NCBI GenBank assembly: GCA_028023455.1
Contig: JAQFVV010000957.1
Span: 1-64,000, forward strand
Direction: 5' to 3'
Source: Epiperipatus broadwayi
Lineage: Eukaryota > Onychophora > Udeonychophora > Euonychophora > Peripatidae
Length of the DNA: 64,000 nucleotides
Both the position numbers and the translations under genes were made by a program. The notes beneath the pieces are model-generated. The model had not been told where the DNA came from. It did not search any database and saw only the letters and a program-made list of their open reading frames with translations. Shown here in pieces: positions 11,428 through 23,449 of the stretch (within the stretch, counting starts at the first letter, position 1; each line of letters opens with the position of its first letter).

Positions 11428-12485
11428 GAGGCTGCCAAAGCATTTATAAAAGCAAGGTATAAAATATAAAACTCATTTGTCACTCTCCAATAAACAAAAT
11501 GGAAAGCAAATTAGAATCTTAAAACTAAGATTCTAAGACACACTATAAAATATTGGAAAATACAGCAAACATTAAATATGAGGCTATATTGATTTAAGAA
11601 GACATATTTATGATTAGATTGAGTGGAGATTTAATGAGAATCAATTTACCCTGGGAAGAATAAAAACGAAAATAATTTCCTTTCGGTAAAAGCAATATTC
11701 ACGTAGAGTGCACACTTTTACTTAAGTTCATTTTCAGGTTCTTGAGGCAGCAAGGTAGATGTATGGAGGTTCCGGCTTCTTTTAGGTGTTCAAGCCATTA
11801 TTGGAGCAAACTTGAAAGTCAGGGATCCATCTTTTGTGGAGATAGCAAGCCATTCTGGTGGTGATAACAAGTATAGAATTTTTCATTTTTGCAAGCAAAA
11901 GTATTTAATAACAGCTGATGTCCTTTAATTCAGAAATTTAAAAGTCCACACTGCTATAACTTTCATGTGAGAAAACCACTTGTCTATCTCTCAAAAATGA
12001 ATTCATTGACACTCCAAATATTTCGGGGCTATTTATACTATGCTCCATTTTCCGCGAAACCCTTTCCTTGTTGTTCAATTTCTTCGCCTTAGGCAGGGCA
12101 AATAATAATCTCTTGCTCAATCTATCTAGGAATTCTACCCAGGGTTTATTGAAATGAAAACAACAACATAAAAATCAAATCTCCACTATCAAAATTGTTT
12201 ACAATAATTAAAATAAAAGCAACAGAAATGCAATTAGCTAGCCAGCTTGTTTTTAAATAAAATGGATTTAAAAACAGGTGTTATATGAAAACTATTTTAA
12301 AATAAATTGATAAATATTTTAAAAAAATCTGTTTTACATATAAACGCATGTATACTTGGATACACGCATTCTTTTTAAATAATATTGCAAATTTAAACTC
12401 TACGTTTAATTAAAATTAAAAGCTTAATAAATTTCTTTTTTTTGTTTAATAACAACACCATTGAACCGGATTTCAATCAGGTTCA
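10282..12485 (-). repeat. Left LTR (3' LTR) of the gag-only element
   Basis: This 2.2-kb repeat matches 14007-16186, with differences mostly in single bases and in the TA tract at 11380-11424. A 92-codon hydrophobic frame found in the right LTR (14387-14665) is shortened here by a TGG-to-TGA change near 10758. The plus-strand right end TGAACC...GGTTCA forms a small inverted repeat (12464-12485). Confidence 0.85.
11380..11424. repeat. (TA)n inside left LTR
   Basis: TA tract of about 45 bp. The equivalent tract in the right LTR (15106-15135) is about 30 bp, so it changed length after insertion or differed by slippage. Confidence 0.95.
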
Positions 12486-12823
12486 ACTGCCTCAAAACGT
12501 GATCAAAAAAAAAAAAAAAAACTTTCCTGTAACTTTTTTTTTTTAACTAGAAACACTTTAAAATTATTCTTAGAAATTTGGCTGAACGTTTGCCTCACAC
12601 TCAGAAAAACAAGCCCATATTTCATTTTAATCAAACTTTCTCCATTCTCGTAATTCATTAACAAAATCTTTTTTTTTATTAAAAACAATCCGTCCAATTG
12701 CTAAATGCTGAACCCTTAACTTTTGTCCGGCGGTTCTTTTACTCCGCTTACTAACTTACTGAAATAAGTTCCTTTCCCTCTCTTATATTTTCTTAGCTTA
12801 TATACATTTCTCTTGTCTCTTTC

Positions 12824-13519
12824 TCATTCTATTTTGTTTTCTATCTCATATAATGGAAAACTGTTTTGCCGAGCAAAACACCTTTTTACTAAGTGTACCC
12901 TTTTACTACTCATACTATCAGCATTAGTATACGGAAAGAATTTATCGTCCATGAACTTTTTAAATGTTTGACCTAAGAGGGCTTCTATTTCTACCTTAAA
13001 ATCATATTTCTTAATCTTTCTTTTAACTCTTTTCTTCCTTTTGAATTCATATTCAAAACAAACAGTTATTGAAACCAATTTATTTTTAGTTTTACACGAA
13101 GACTCTTTTACCTGATTTTCTGTCTTTACCTTATAACTTGCTTTTATTTCTTTATCTACATTTACTAGATTTTCCACCACACTTTCTATTTGTAACCCAT
13201 CCATGCTTATTTCTAACTTTATTTCCACCTTTTCTGTCCTAACAGTATCCTGTGCTACCTTAATTTCTATATCTTTTATGACCTCAACTTTTTCTACTTC
13301 TTGAGTTTCTTCTACTTCTCCCATCATTTCTTGTCTCATTTCTTTCATTTCCCTAATCATTTCTTCCTTCATTGCCTGCTGGCCATGCTTAACTTCACTA
13401 ATTTTTTCCATCATTGCCTGCTGGCCCTGCTTAATTTCCTCCTTCATTTCTATTACCAACTTCATTAACATCTTCATCATCATCTGTGACTCACTCTCTT
13501 CTTTGTTAACTATTCCCAT
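12824..13519 (-). CDS. Coiled-coil gag-like protein of non-autonomous LTR element
   Basis: This is an intact 231-residue frame, the only sizeable ORF between the two LTRs. The N-terminal 70 residues are Met/Glu/Lys/Gln-rich and contain imperfect repeats (KQGQQAMMEK, KHGQQAMKEE), predicting a coiled coil. The middle is acidic (EVEETQEVEKVEV). The C-terminal third is strongly basic (FKRKKRVKRKIKKYD) and ends without a zinc knuckle. This arrangement suggests a Gag-like particle or RNA-binding protein, though I do not recognise a specific family. It begins about 490 bp inside the 5' LTR. That it is uninterrupted while nearby pol genes are broken suggests recent activity or selection. It could alternatively be a captured host gene fragment. 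Confidence 0.6.
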   Translation of the reverse strand: MGIVNKEESESQMMMKMLMKLVIEMKEEIKQGQQAMMEKISEVKHGQQAMKEEMIREMKEMRQEMMGEVEETQEVEKVEVIKDIEIKVAQDTVRTEKVEIKLEISMDGLQIESVVENLVNVDKEIKASYKVKTENQVKESSCKTKNKLVSITVCFEYEFKRKKRVKRKIKKYDFKVEIEALLGQTFKKFMDDKFFPYTNADSMSSKRVHLVKRCFARQNSFPLYEIENKIE

Positions 13520-13962
13520 TTTCGCACCAGACTAAATTTGCAATACTAACTTTTTAAAAAAAATCTAAAAATCTAAAAGCAAATATCTATTTATTAATTA
13601 TTTCCTGTTCACTAATGACAACGAACTATATATATATATATTTTAACCACTTTTGAATTCGAAAAATTAATTCCGAAAGATTTTCATCTAGAAGAAACGC
13701 TATTTATTATTTATTTGTTTGTCTGAAAAAGACAACCTATATTTAACTCTTCAAATAAAATTACTCAGACAGACTTTTTAGACAATACTCTTTTTACTGT
13801 TTATAACTTATTTCATTAAAAAAAAAGACGAACCCCATTCTACTAAACTGCTCCAAAATACATGCAATAATGATCAAAACCGAACCTCCACCTACTAGAT
13901 CTTGCCTCTTACACCTGAAATCTTTCTCAATTGTCCAAACAAAATCTCACATGAGTTTGAAA

Positions 13963-13990
13963 ACTCGAAGCCTCACGTTGGTAGCGCTAA
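13963..13990 (-). other. Candidate primer-binding site, tRNA-Lys-like
   Basis: On the plus strand CTCGAAGCCTCACGTTGG followed by TAGCGCTA resembles the 3' end of tRNA-Lys (TCGAGCCCCACGTTGGGCGCCA, recalled from general knowledge) with a few mismatches and small indels. The element is on the minus strand, so its minus strand would pair with such a tRNA. The site lies about 16 bp inside the 5' LTR, a plausible position. It is degenerate, so confidence is moderate. Confidence 0.5.
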
Positions 13991-14006
13991 AAAAATTATT
14001 ATCCTA

Positions 14007-15104
14007 TATACCGGATACTCACTCTATTCTGAAACAGAGGGCACCACCAGACCACTACATGTCTGGAAAATTTGTTTATTGTAATCAGAATAAATGATGA
14101 TGATGGTTTGCGCCGACTAGACTCAGGGAGAAACAAGAGATCTTAAATTGTTTAGACAATTGAGGCAAAAGCACAAAGACAAATGTCAGCCAAATTAAGT
14201 TAAACATATTTCATAAATTTTATTATGAGAAAATAAATTATTAAATATAAGTTTATGACATAATAAATGTGAGTTAACTCAGGTGTGTACCAGAAATACT
14301 AAAGGCAAAGCTATGACAGACTGACTGATCTTTTAATAAACAAAGTTAAAAGGGAGGAAGCAAATTTCATTCAGCAGAGGATTCACTTAAACACTGTTTT
14401 TCCCTTTCAGATACTTAAACCATATGCCCTTGAAATAGATCAAAGAACCAGTGCCGATGAGCTGTTCGAGATCTAAACATGGCCAGATCTTGAATGTCCT
14501 TATATCGGTATGAACTGCACCAATTACTATGTTTAAAATAACGGCGATTGATCCACCCCAAGAACAATCGAAAAATATCATTGAAATGAAGAAACAATTA
14601 AACTGGTGAATCCCAGCCAAACGATTGGCGAAAATTACTTTAAAATTAATAATTAATGGTCTCAATAAGAGACAAGTAAATGATTAGAAAAACAGTTACG
14701 TCTGTCCCAGCAAATAACGAAAAGAAAATAAACTTACAAACAAATTCTGAGTACACGCTCTGATAAATTTAAAGCACACATAATAAATACACAAATGAAT
14801 CTATCGGAGAGTGCACGGAGTACGAAAATCTTAAAAGTTGTAAACACTTTAGCAGAACAAAAGTATCGCTCACCTGTAATTTAAGAAAGGATAAATTTTA
14901 TCTTCCTGCTGACGACTTATAAAATTACAAAGAAAAACACAATTCTAATTTCCGCTTTTAGAGATCTTAGAAACGAAATCTCCACCTGCGAAAATCAGAC
15001 AATAAAGTTGTCAGCCAAAAGATTTTTGGATGTTAAGCACTAGGGTAAACACAGAGTATAAAATTACAAATTAATTATTGAATACTAAATAATTACAGGT
15101 AAGC

Positions 15105-15138
<34 letters not shown>

Positions 15139-16185
15139 GCTGCCAAAGCATTTATAAAAGCGAGGTATAAAATATAAAACTCATTTGTCACTCTCCAATA
15201 AACAAAATGGAAAGCAAATTAGAATCTTAAAACTAAGATTCTAAGACACACTATAAAATATTGGAAAACACAGCAAACATTAAATATGAGGCTATATTGA
15301 TTTAAGAAGACATATTTATGATTAGATTGAGTGGAGATTTAATGAGAATCAATTTACCTTGGGAAGAATAAAAACAAAAATAATTACCTTTCGGTAAAAG
15401 CAATGTTCAAGTAGAGTGAGCACTTTTACTTAAGTTCATTTTCAGGTTCTTGAGGCAGCAAGGTAGATGTACGGAGGTTCCGGCTTCTTTTAGGTGTTCA
15501 AGGCATTACTGGAGCAAACTTGGAAGTCAGGGATCTGTCTTTTGTGGAGTTAGCAAGCCATTCTGGTGGTGATAACAAGTATAGAATTTTCATTTTTGCA
15601 AGCGAAAGTATTTAATAACAGCTGATGTCCTTTAATTCAGAAATTTAAAAGTCCGCGCTGCTATAACTTTCACATGAGAAAACCACTTGTCTATCTCTCA
15701 AAAATGAATTCACTGACACTCCAAATTTTCAGGGCTATTTATACTATGCTCCATTTCCTGTGAAACCCTTTCCTTGTTGTTCAATTTCTTCACCTTAGGC
15801 AGGGCAAATATTAATTTCTTGCTCAATCTATCTAGGAATTCTATCCAGGGTTTATTGAAATGAAAACAACAACATAAAAATCAAATTTCCGCTATCAAAA
15901 TTGTTTACAATAATTAAAATAAGAGCAACAGGAATGCAATTAGCTAGCCAGCTTGTTTTTAAATCAAATGGATTTAAAAACAGGCAGTATATGAAAACTA
16001 TTTTAAAATAAATCGATAAATATTTTTAAAAAATCCGTTTTACATATAAACGCGTGTATACTTGGATACACGCATTCTTTTTAAATAATATTGCAAATTT
16101 AAACTCTACGTTTAATTAAAATTAAAGCTTAATAAATTTCTTTTTTTGTTTAATAACACCATTGAACCGGATTTCAATCAGGTTC

Positions 16186-16186
<1 letters not shown>
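14007..16186 (-). repeat. Right LTR (5' LTR) of the gag-only element
   Basis: Direct repeat of 10282-12485. It contains a 92-codon hydrophobic frame on the minus strand (14387-14665) which is broken in the other LTR; I do not treat it as a gene. It ends GGTTCA at 16186 directly against an 84-bp TA tract. Confidence 0.85.

Positions 16187-16270
<84 letters not shown>
16187..16270. repeat. (TA)n microsatellite, about 84 bp
   Basis: Uninterrupted TA tract directly at the right boundary of the gag-only LTR element. Long Tyr-Ile frames on both strands here are artefacts. Confidence 0.97.
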
Positions 16271-16274
<4 letters not shown>

Positions 16275-17560
16275 TATGTCTTTTCTATAGCCAATGCAAA
16301 ACACAACCATCTCAGAGTATCTCAAGCAAGAACAATAACATAAATCATGTAGGAGAAACAACTATACTAACAAATTTATGTCATGAACAAATATCCTGAA
16401 TGAGCATACACAATACCCACATATACATATATCGATTATTTTCATTTTAGATGTGTGTGACCCAAACAGAGTAAGCAAACAAAACTGCTAATCAATTTAT
16501 TTACTTCATCAATGAATTATAGTTATGCACACATCTAGTCAAGCACACAAATATAGTAATGATTTTAAAAATCTTTAGAGACATTATATTAGTTATTAAA
16601 ATAAACAATAATATATTAAAATAAAATCTATTTCTATTTTTTTGCTGAAAACATTTCTTGAAATGTAACATTGATTGTAATTAACAACAATGGCAGCAGT
16701 AATTATCTTTCAAAAAAAAATTAACAAGGAAAAATAAAATAAAATTTATAAAAGTAAATTAAATTTTATAATCTAAACTAAAGTTACCATGATCTAATAT
16801 CACACTAAGATAAGGTGTTAAAAATAAACATTAAAAATAGTATATATAACAGGTAAATGTACAAATATAAAATTACATCATTTAAATTAACTTGGCTTGT
16901 TTATAATGTTTCAAAAAGTAATGCATACATAAAAGTTTATTTTAAGTCCTAAGTGAAATATAATGATGAAAATATTAATTTTCAGAAAAGTTGAATTTTA
17001 TATAGACAGACATAAGTATCCAAATGGGCTTTGTAGTAGTTTCCATGTGTTATTTTTTTTCATTTACTAATTTTTAGTCTTGTAGAGATGTTGTCCTGAA
17101 TTTTTTTCTATAATATTGACAAATACAATTGTTGTATTGCCGATTTGAAGATAGTACTTGGCATTTTGTTGACTGCTCTGCAACCAATGTTGAACATTCA
17201 ATGGTTATAACAACTTACTGAAGAAGTGAAGTTTAATATTCCAGCACTTAAGTTGCTTATCATTAATTGTACCAATGGAAAAATGATAGTGGTACATCAT
17301 ACTACACAGACAAAGGCAATGATCCCAACAGTCACAGGTTCAATGACAAATAGAATCAACTCAACTGATCTTTTTACATCATTAACGTTTTTGATCAATA
17401 AGCCCATTCATCTACCAAGTCTTTAATTAAAAAACCCACTCATTTACCAAAATATTTTAATTACAAATCTAGTGATTAACTGTTTACATTTTCCAACTTT
17501 TTTGTTTCATTATGAAAAATTATGTCATTACCAAAGTGATAAACTGAAAACTAATGACAT
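16271..17560. other. No gene recognised
   Basis: AT-rich sequence. A 66-codon frame at 17226-17426 contains LINKPIHLPSL and then a near repeat of NKP/LIYQ after a stop. It may be the start of the PLE fragment that follows, but I cannot establish it. Confidence 0.45.
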
Positions 17561-17572
17561 ATTTGCAAGGAA

Positions 17573-17920
17573 TTGCTTGATGTTGATTATGAAATGGAAG
17601 AAATAAACAATATGTTATGTCGATTTAAAAAGATGTATAATGGTTTGAAGGAAATGAAGATTGATATTAAACAATGGATATCTATTCCATTTATTTCAAA
17701 ACCACAAGTGAAATTTTTTAAGGATATATATAAGAACGTGTTTAATGTTTCATTCTATGTTCCAAACAATGTTACTAAATTAGTCAATAATTCTAAGGAT
17801 GTCATACTTGTCAAACAAAAAAGTAATATCATATCTCAGATTTTTTGTGGCTGTATGTTATCATATACAGGTGAATCAAGATGTGGTATTGAGAAGAGAT
17901 TAAAGGACCATGTATTGTAA
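17573..17920 (+). pseudogene. Penelope-like element GIY-YIG endonuclease fragment
   Basis: This is the best preserved PLE C-terminus in the window (115 residues). In order it shows WISIPFISKPQ and KFFKDIYKNVFNVSFYVPNN, then a TKLVNNSKD linker, then QIFCGCMLSYTGESRCGIEKRLKDHV. The last block aligns with the C-x-x-C...YIGET...R-L-x-x-H core of Penelope GIY-YIG nucleases: Cys-x-Cys, Tyr, Thr-Gly-Glu, Arg, then RLKDH. The Ile of YIG is Thr here. No RT lies upstream. After the stop at 17918 the plus strand continues with a diverging tail (NKCVKSKNNGDLMTHKV) for up to about 150 bp. It belongs to the same subfamily as the 37228-38118 palindrome. Confidence 0.78.
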
Positions 17921-19139
17921 AACAAGTGTGTAAAAAGTAAGAATAATGGAGATTTAATGACTCATAAAGTTAACCAAGCTACAGTTTATAATGAGACAAT
18001 TTATGATTAAGTATGGGTCATTTAACAGAAGTTCCACTCACCATTTCATGCTTAACTTAATGTTCACATAAATTATGATAAATATTTTAATTATGAATGA
18101 CTTAATTTAAGTGAAGAATGTTTATTAACTATTGATAACACTAAAAAGTTGTGTTTGAATATTTCCTTAATAATTAAGCATTTTAAAATACACAATTGTA
18201 AATTAATTTTACTCAATTAATTTGCATGTGAACAATCTGCAAGGCTCAGTAGCACAATACAGATTTTGATCCCAATTACTAAGGCACTACTGATAATAAA
18301 GTGCACTTTGAGAAACTAAGACATCAAGTCCAATATTTATCCCTACCATAACTTTTAAACAGGGCACAATAATCTATACCTTCTATGGTGGAAAGATATA
18401 TTTAATTTCACATGAGGAATGCAAAAATAACAACTAATATCTGCAGAGTAAAATACTGCACTGAAGCATTTGGTGGTTTTTAGCCTATTTCTCAGGTAGA
18501 AAAATGCATAGGTGTGGACTTTATCTCACCACCTAAAAAAAGAACATGCACAAAATATAATCCTCTCTTAAAATTAAACCCATTAAGTATACTACATATT
18601 ATATAAACTCTGGATCATCCTCTTTATGAGACTCAATCACATTGACAACCAAACATACCATAAAACTATATCAAAACTAATCCTCTCACAGAAAATAAAG
18701 TATTTTGGGGAGAGCATCTCCATCCCACAAAACAAAATACATTATAAATATTAAAATATGCTGATATTAAACATATACCAACTCTACACTTAGGCAAGAT
18801 AGCAAAACACACTAATAATAATAAACATATATTAAAATGTATACTTCAATCAATATCTGAAATCAATGAATTAAAATACACATGGCTCAGCCCCATGATT
18901 GTACATGACATCCAGAAAAGTATAATAAATTTAATTTTAATGAAGAAATATTTGACAGCAATACATAGCATACAAGCTTAAACTAAAATAAAGTGGATGT
19001 ACTATTAAAAAATAACTGTTACTAAATTACTTAATTAACACAATATAAATTCTGTTGACTTTAAACAAGAAATATATTGTTATAGCATTTGTTTTACATA
19101 ATTACTTCTGATAAATTTAAAGTACTGTTTTAACCATTG

Positions 19140-19141
<2 letters not shown>
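17921..19141. other. No gene recognised
   Basis: The first 100-200 bp may be decayed PLE 3' sequence. The rest is AT-rich with no reading frame above about 60 codons and no inverted repeat that I could see. Confidence 0.5.

Positions 19142-19181
<40 letters not shown>
19142..19181. repeat. (TA)n microsatellite at element boundary
   Basis: About 20 TA units ending exactly where the Ty3-type LTR begins (TGTAACAG at 19182). Confidence 0.95.
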
Positions 19182-19184
<3 letters not shown>

Positions 19185-21988
19185 AACAGTCAGAATCATT
19201 TATCTCGCTAACACACTGCAGAATTCAAACCCCAGACATGAAACTGAACATTCTAGGAGGGGTTGCCTTCTAGATATATTAAGTTCGAATCTAAAGTCCA
19301 AATTTCACAGTGCCATCTACATGATACCGCATCTGATGCCACTACTAGTATAACCTTTGACTGGTGCCTGGTGTTCAGGGAGAAACAAAAGACTCTATAC
19401 TAAAATAAGCTTGGGTGACTAATTAACGTCTATGGATTTACAAAAGAAATGCAGAAAATATATATCTATAGACCAAGACAGTGATAGGAATCAAATAAAA
19501 TAAGAGATTAAATTTAGTTTTAAATAATTTCACACAATTTATTTATATAAATTATATATATAATGCCATTGTCTTCTTATATGAGACAGGGATGTGTATT
19601 AAATAATTGTTGGCATTATATTCCAATAAATGACAAAAGGTTTTAAAGTAAAGTGATATATTCTATTCCTCGGGTTAATAGCATTACGATAATGTGCTTG
19701 ATGAGATAGGAACATGTGCGAGGTGCTTTGAGCAATTATACAAGTCTAAGAAAATATTCAAAAATTAAGTATTTCGAGAATAGCACAGACAAAAGCTTAC
19801 TAAGCAACAAAGTGGGAATGTGATCAAAGCATTTATTCGATAATAATAGTTACATTGGGAGGTCAGTATTGCTGATAATGACTTTATTAAAGTTGGAGGG
19901 TGTGACACATTTAAGTCATGGATGTTTTGTAAAATAAATATAAAATAAAACAATATTGAATATCCGGAATGAATACAGAAAGTGTCTCGCCGCTAACCCG
20001 TAGGAAAGTATTTTGATGAAAAGCTGAAACTTAGCGACTGGGTGACGATTGCATTTAATTCCCAGGTGTGTCACTTGGGGACACACTCTGCCTGGAAACT
20101 GCAAATGAAGAGAATGGACTTAGCCATGTAATGAATCCTTGGAAAAGTAAAACAAAGTGGTCTCAACAATCAATTCATGTACCAGCAATATGAGACTAGT
20201 ATATAGAAAACATCTAAATGGGTTTTACTTGGATTAAGAGAAATGCCCAATCAAATTTCCAAAAATTTATTTAAAAGGGTCTGCACATTCTCGACATCAA
20301 TGATGAACTTTGTAATTAAAGTAGAACACGGTAATTAAAATAAGAAAATGCATGCTTACAGGTTTGAAAAGTAAGTATAGATTTATATACGCAATCATGC
20401 ATTTGGAGACACATTTAAATAATTGACCTCACACATACTCTCATATTAGATTAAAATCAATAACATGTAGATTTTAAACTATGTGATTATATTATATATT
20501 AAAGAAAAGAATCACCCTCGAATGAGTGATTTGAAAAATAATAAATTGGAAATTATTTAAAAATTTAAAATATGCCTTTATAGCGGCATCTTAGTTTCAA
20601 CAAAAGGAATAATTCACTCGGTCAAAGATGATTCTGACACATTATCATAATAAAATAACAGAAAGCTTAATAAATAGAAAATATTAACCCAAGGATAGAG
20701 AGCAAAATGTTGAGTATATTTAAACACGTTAAAGAAATACATAATAAAGTTATGTGAAATATAAGAAAAACATTTGTAAATAGCTATAGCATGTTAATTA
20801 TCACAAGAGCTCTTCGGTTAATTTAGGGTTACCTCTGGAGAAGCATTTTAGGTAGATTGATGATCGGCAGGTTTTTATATAATTTAATAGCAAAATCTGG
20901 AAATGTTCATATTTTTGGCAGCGGTAGCTGTTCCGGGGTTTTTTATGTGATAGCTTTTGATGGTCTGGAGCAGCGGCTGGCTATTCCAACAGGACATACA
21001 TCTTAACGCCTCTACTCTGTCATGTCAAGATTAGCAAATTATTAGAATAGAACTCAGAATGATTTCTCTTAGAAACATTAGAAGACTGGAGAACAAAAGA
21101 AAACCCTTCTTTTTATAGTAGACTTTAACAATAGAACTGCCCTGGAGCATTACAAAAATATATCAGACTTATCAGCTGTAATTAAATCATCCGAATGTCT
21201 AAAGGAATTCAACATTAATTAATTTCTTTTGTTAATTTCCCTGTTGACATTCGAATTACAAACTAGATTTAATTAAAAATTACTTTTATTAATTAAAGAA
21301 AACCTTAAGTGGACATCTGCTGTTTTTAGATAAACTTATATAATATTAACTAATTAAACTATTGTCTCTCATTTATTTTAAAGAAATATTTGGAATGACT
21401 TTTATTAAATTAAATGAAAAGTATTTTACTTTTAAATTGCAATATTTGAATCTATTTACTAAACAAAGATTTACTAAATGAATTTTATTTTAAATCAAAA
21501 TATATTACAACAGTAATATATTTGTAAATAGAATCTATTTACTAAACGAAGATTTACTAAATGAATTTTTTTTTAAATCAAAATATATTACAACAGTAAT
21601 ATATTTGTAAATAGATTCAAACAAAATAACTTTAACAATTTATAATTTTGATATGTTTTAAAATGCATATCATAGTGTGTGCGCAATTATGACTTGTATA
21701 ACCTACTTTTTAATAAATCAAAATTATGTGAACATATACATAATCTATAATCTTTTATTTATTTGGAAATGAGTTATATATATATATATATATATATATA
21801 ATAGGATATATATATATATATATATAATAGGAGCATTGTACTTGTGGTTTAAAATTAGGTGGGATTTTCAATATATAAGCATAATGCAGACACACTATGA
21901 TAGATTGGGGTTCAAACTAAGGTATGAGGGTAGGAAATAGGTGAGAAAAGGTGAAACAAAGATCTGCAAAGCAGACCTTACTGTTTCA
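19182..21988 (-). repeat. Left LTR (3' LTR) of Ty3-type element, 2807 bp
   Basis: Matches 27811-30473 throughout. It is longer mainly because of an extra copy of an about 83-bp unit (21449-21616, containing TATTTACTAAAC...GTAAATAGA) that is single in the right LTR (about 30059-30142), and because of expanded TA tracts at 21777-21831. Confidence 0.9.
21449..21616. repeat. Tandem duplication inside the left LTR
   Basis: Two copies of about 83 bp in a row. Each begins near GAATCTATTTACTAAAC and contains ATATTACAACAGTAATATATT. The homologous place in the right LTR has one copy, so the duplication arose after, or during, insertion. Confidence 0.85.
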
Positions 21989-22411
21989 CATTCCCTTAGA
22001 GACAGAACAAAGAAAAATTGTTAAAAAAAGATCTTACAACAGGTGTCCACCTATGAAGCCTGCATAAAAAAATTTTATAAGATAACCCATAAAGTACAGG
22101 ATATAAATATAATGAAAAAATGAAACTGAATTATATACCTGGATCATAATAATAAATCTACCATCTAGTGAACATTTTCTATTATCTCCCCCTTCAACAA
22201 AATTTTATTTAAAATCTAATAGTTTAACATTGTTTATATCCAATCTCCTTTCTTGTGATGTGTCCATTTTTTTTTGTTGTTTAAAAAACTATAATCCTGG
22301 GTCTGGTGGGTGATATACAAGGGGTTTTAGACTCCTAGCATTATAAGTCCCTCTTATGGTCCCATTATTCTTCAGTAAATATGCATTTGGGCTGCTTACC
22401 TATTTTATCAC

Positions 22412-22843
22412 TTATGGCCTTTGATACAGTGGGTAAAACTTTTTGTATTTACACTGGTCCTGGCTACTGGGCTTTGGAGTTCTGACCCATACATGATCCC
22501 CAACTTGAAATTGGTAGGACCTTGTTTCCTTTAATTGCTTTTTCTCTGCCCGGGCTTTCAGACGATGATGAACTGCTCGCTGGTCCTCTTCTCTATCAAC
22601 TTCTCGATCATCCTTGGGCAAGGGTATTTTAATTAATGGTTGCTCTGGCTTACCAAAATGAAGATGCATTGGTGTTAGGCCTGTAGCCTCATTAATGGTT
22701 CCATTAATATACTGAAAAATTTCTTCCGTTGGGTTGACCCAGCCCCGGTGGTTATCGTGGATGTAAGTCCGAAACAGCCGGTTAATTTCCCACATGATTC
22801 TCTTGTGGGGGTTGGATTGGGGATTTCTAATGGATGTCATCAC
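22412..22843 (-). pseudogene. Ty3-type integrase, catalytic Glu region and C-terminus
   Basis: This 143-residue frame begins near the end of the integrase core. RNPQSNPHKRIMWEINRLF corresponds to the usual H-P-Q-S/A-N-x-x-E-R-x-N-R block, where WEIN holds the catalytic Glu position. It continues through NGTINEATGLTPMHLHFGKP, the standard follow-on of Gypsy integrases, and ends with a GDHVWVRTPK segment characteristic of the C-terminal DNA-binding domain. The second catalytic Asp lies just upstream in another frame (LSDHGSAFTSQEW, about 22870-22910), separated by a stop at about 22869. So the gene is broken between the D and E motifs. Confidence 0.85.
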
Positions 22844-22964
22844 ATTTCTGAGATCTTGGCTCTTTATCTAGGTCTGCCATTCTTGTGAAGTGAAAGCTGA
22901 GCCATGATCTGAGAGTATTGCTTCGGGCTTGCCGATGGTCACAAATTGCTTGCACTGTAATGCC

Positions 22965-23288
22965 CTAATTGCACTTTTTGAATCTGCTCTTATGACTGGG
23001 TAGGCCATGCATACTTAGAAAATATATCGTAGGCAACAAAAGGTACCAAAATCTACGATAGGATGCTAGTGGCCCATAGTGGTCTACTGCCAATACCTTG
23101 TTGGGTCCCAATGGGATAATGGAGCTGGGGGTACCGCTGAAGATCTTATTTGGGGGTTTGCTTTTAGTGCATGTATTACATTTCTGGAGGGTATGTAATA
23201 TATCACTATACATCTGTGGCCAATGAAACTGCTGCCTCAGGACCTTTTCGGTTTTCCTGGGACCATAATGTCTCACCAGGCTGTGCAT
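22965..23288 (-). pseudogene. Ty3-type integrase, zinc-binding and first catalytic Asp region
   Basis: The 107-residue frame holds the HHCC zinc-binding domain: HSLVRHYGPRKT, then FHWPQMYSDI, then CNTCTKSKPP. This is followed by the start of the DDE core with the first catalytic Asp in LAVDHYGPL. The protein inserts the reverse-transcribed DNA into the host chromosome. The frame loses similarity after LLPTIYF, and a stop plus frame change separates it from the D/E segments at 22412-22910. Confidence 0.85.
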
Positions 23289-23449
23289 GTAAGTGATTAG
23301 TGGGCTTCTTAAATCAGGTGGTATGAGAAATTTTCACAATCTATTCTCAGATTGTTGCAGCAAAAGTCCATTTTGCAGTCTGTATCTTCTTTTTCCCCTA
23401 CCAGTGCTACATCCTTGAGCAGGGTTTCCTAGCCTTTGGACTTCATGCA

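Larger units (their letters stand above)
10282..16186 (-). mobile_element. Non-autonomous LTR element with 2.2-kb LTRs, gag-like ORF only
   Basis: Two direct repeats, 10282-12485 and 14007-16186, flank only 1.5 kb of internal DNA. The repeats match along their whole length (shared starts at TATACCGGATACTC, shared ends at CAATCAGGTTCA). Orientation is minus: the one internal ORF is on the minus strand, and a tRNA-like primer-binding candidate lies just inside the right LTR. There is no protease, RT or integrase. This matches the layout called TR-GAG or LARD in plants. Both outer ends lie in TA-rich DNA, so the exact terminus (within about 5 bp) and the target duplication are unresolved. Confidence 0.8.

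Noticed and set aside
12824-13519. 231-residue ORF as a host gene
   Set aside because: It is centred between two 2.2-kb direct repeats with a primer-site candidate on the same strand, so a retroelement origin is more likely.
14387-14665. 92-residue hydrophobic frame in the right LTR
   Set aside because: Its copy in the left LTR is cut short by a stop, and LTRs rarely code; a possible transmembrane peptide cannot be supported.
16122-16361. Tyr-Ile repeat frames over (TA)n on both strands, here and at 30426-30620, 38274-38465, 50469-50678 and 60889-61077
   Set aside because: They are translation of TA microsatellites, with no flanking coding signal.
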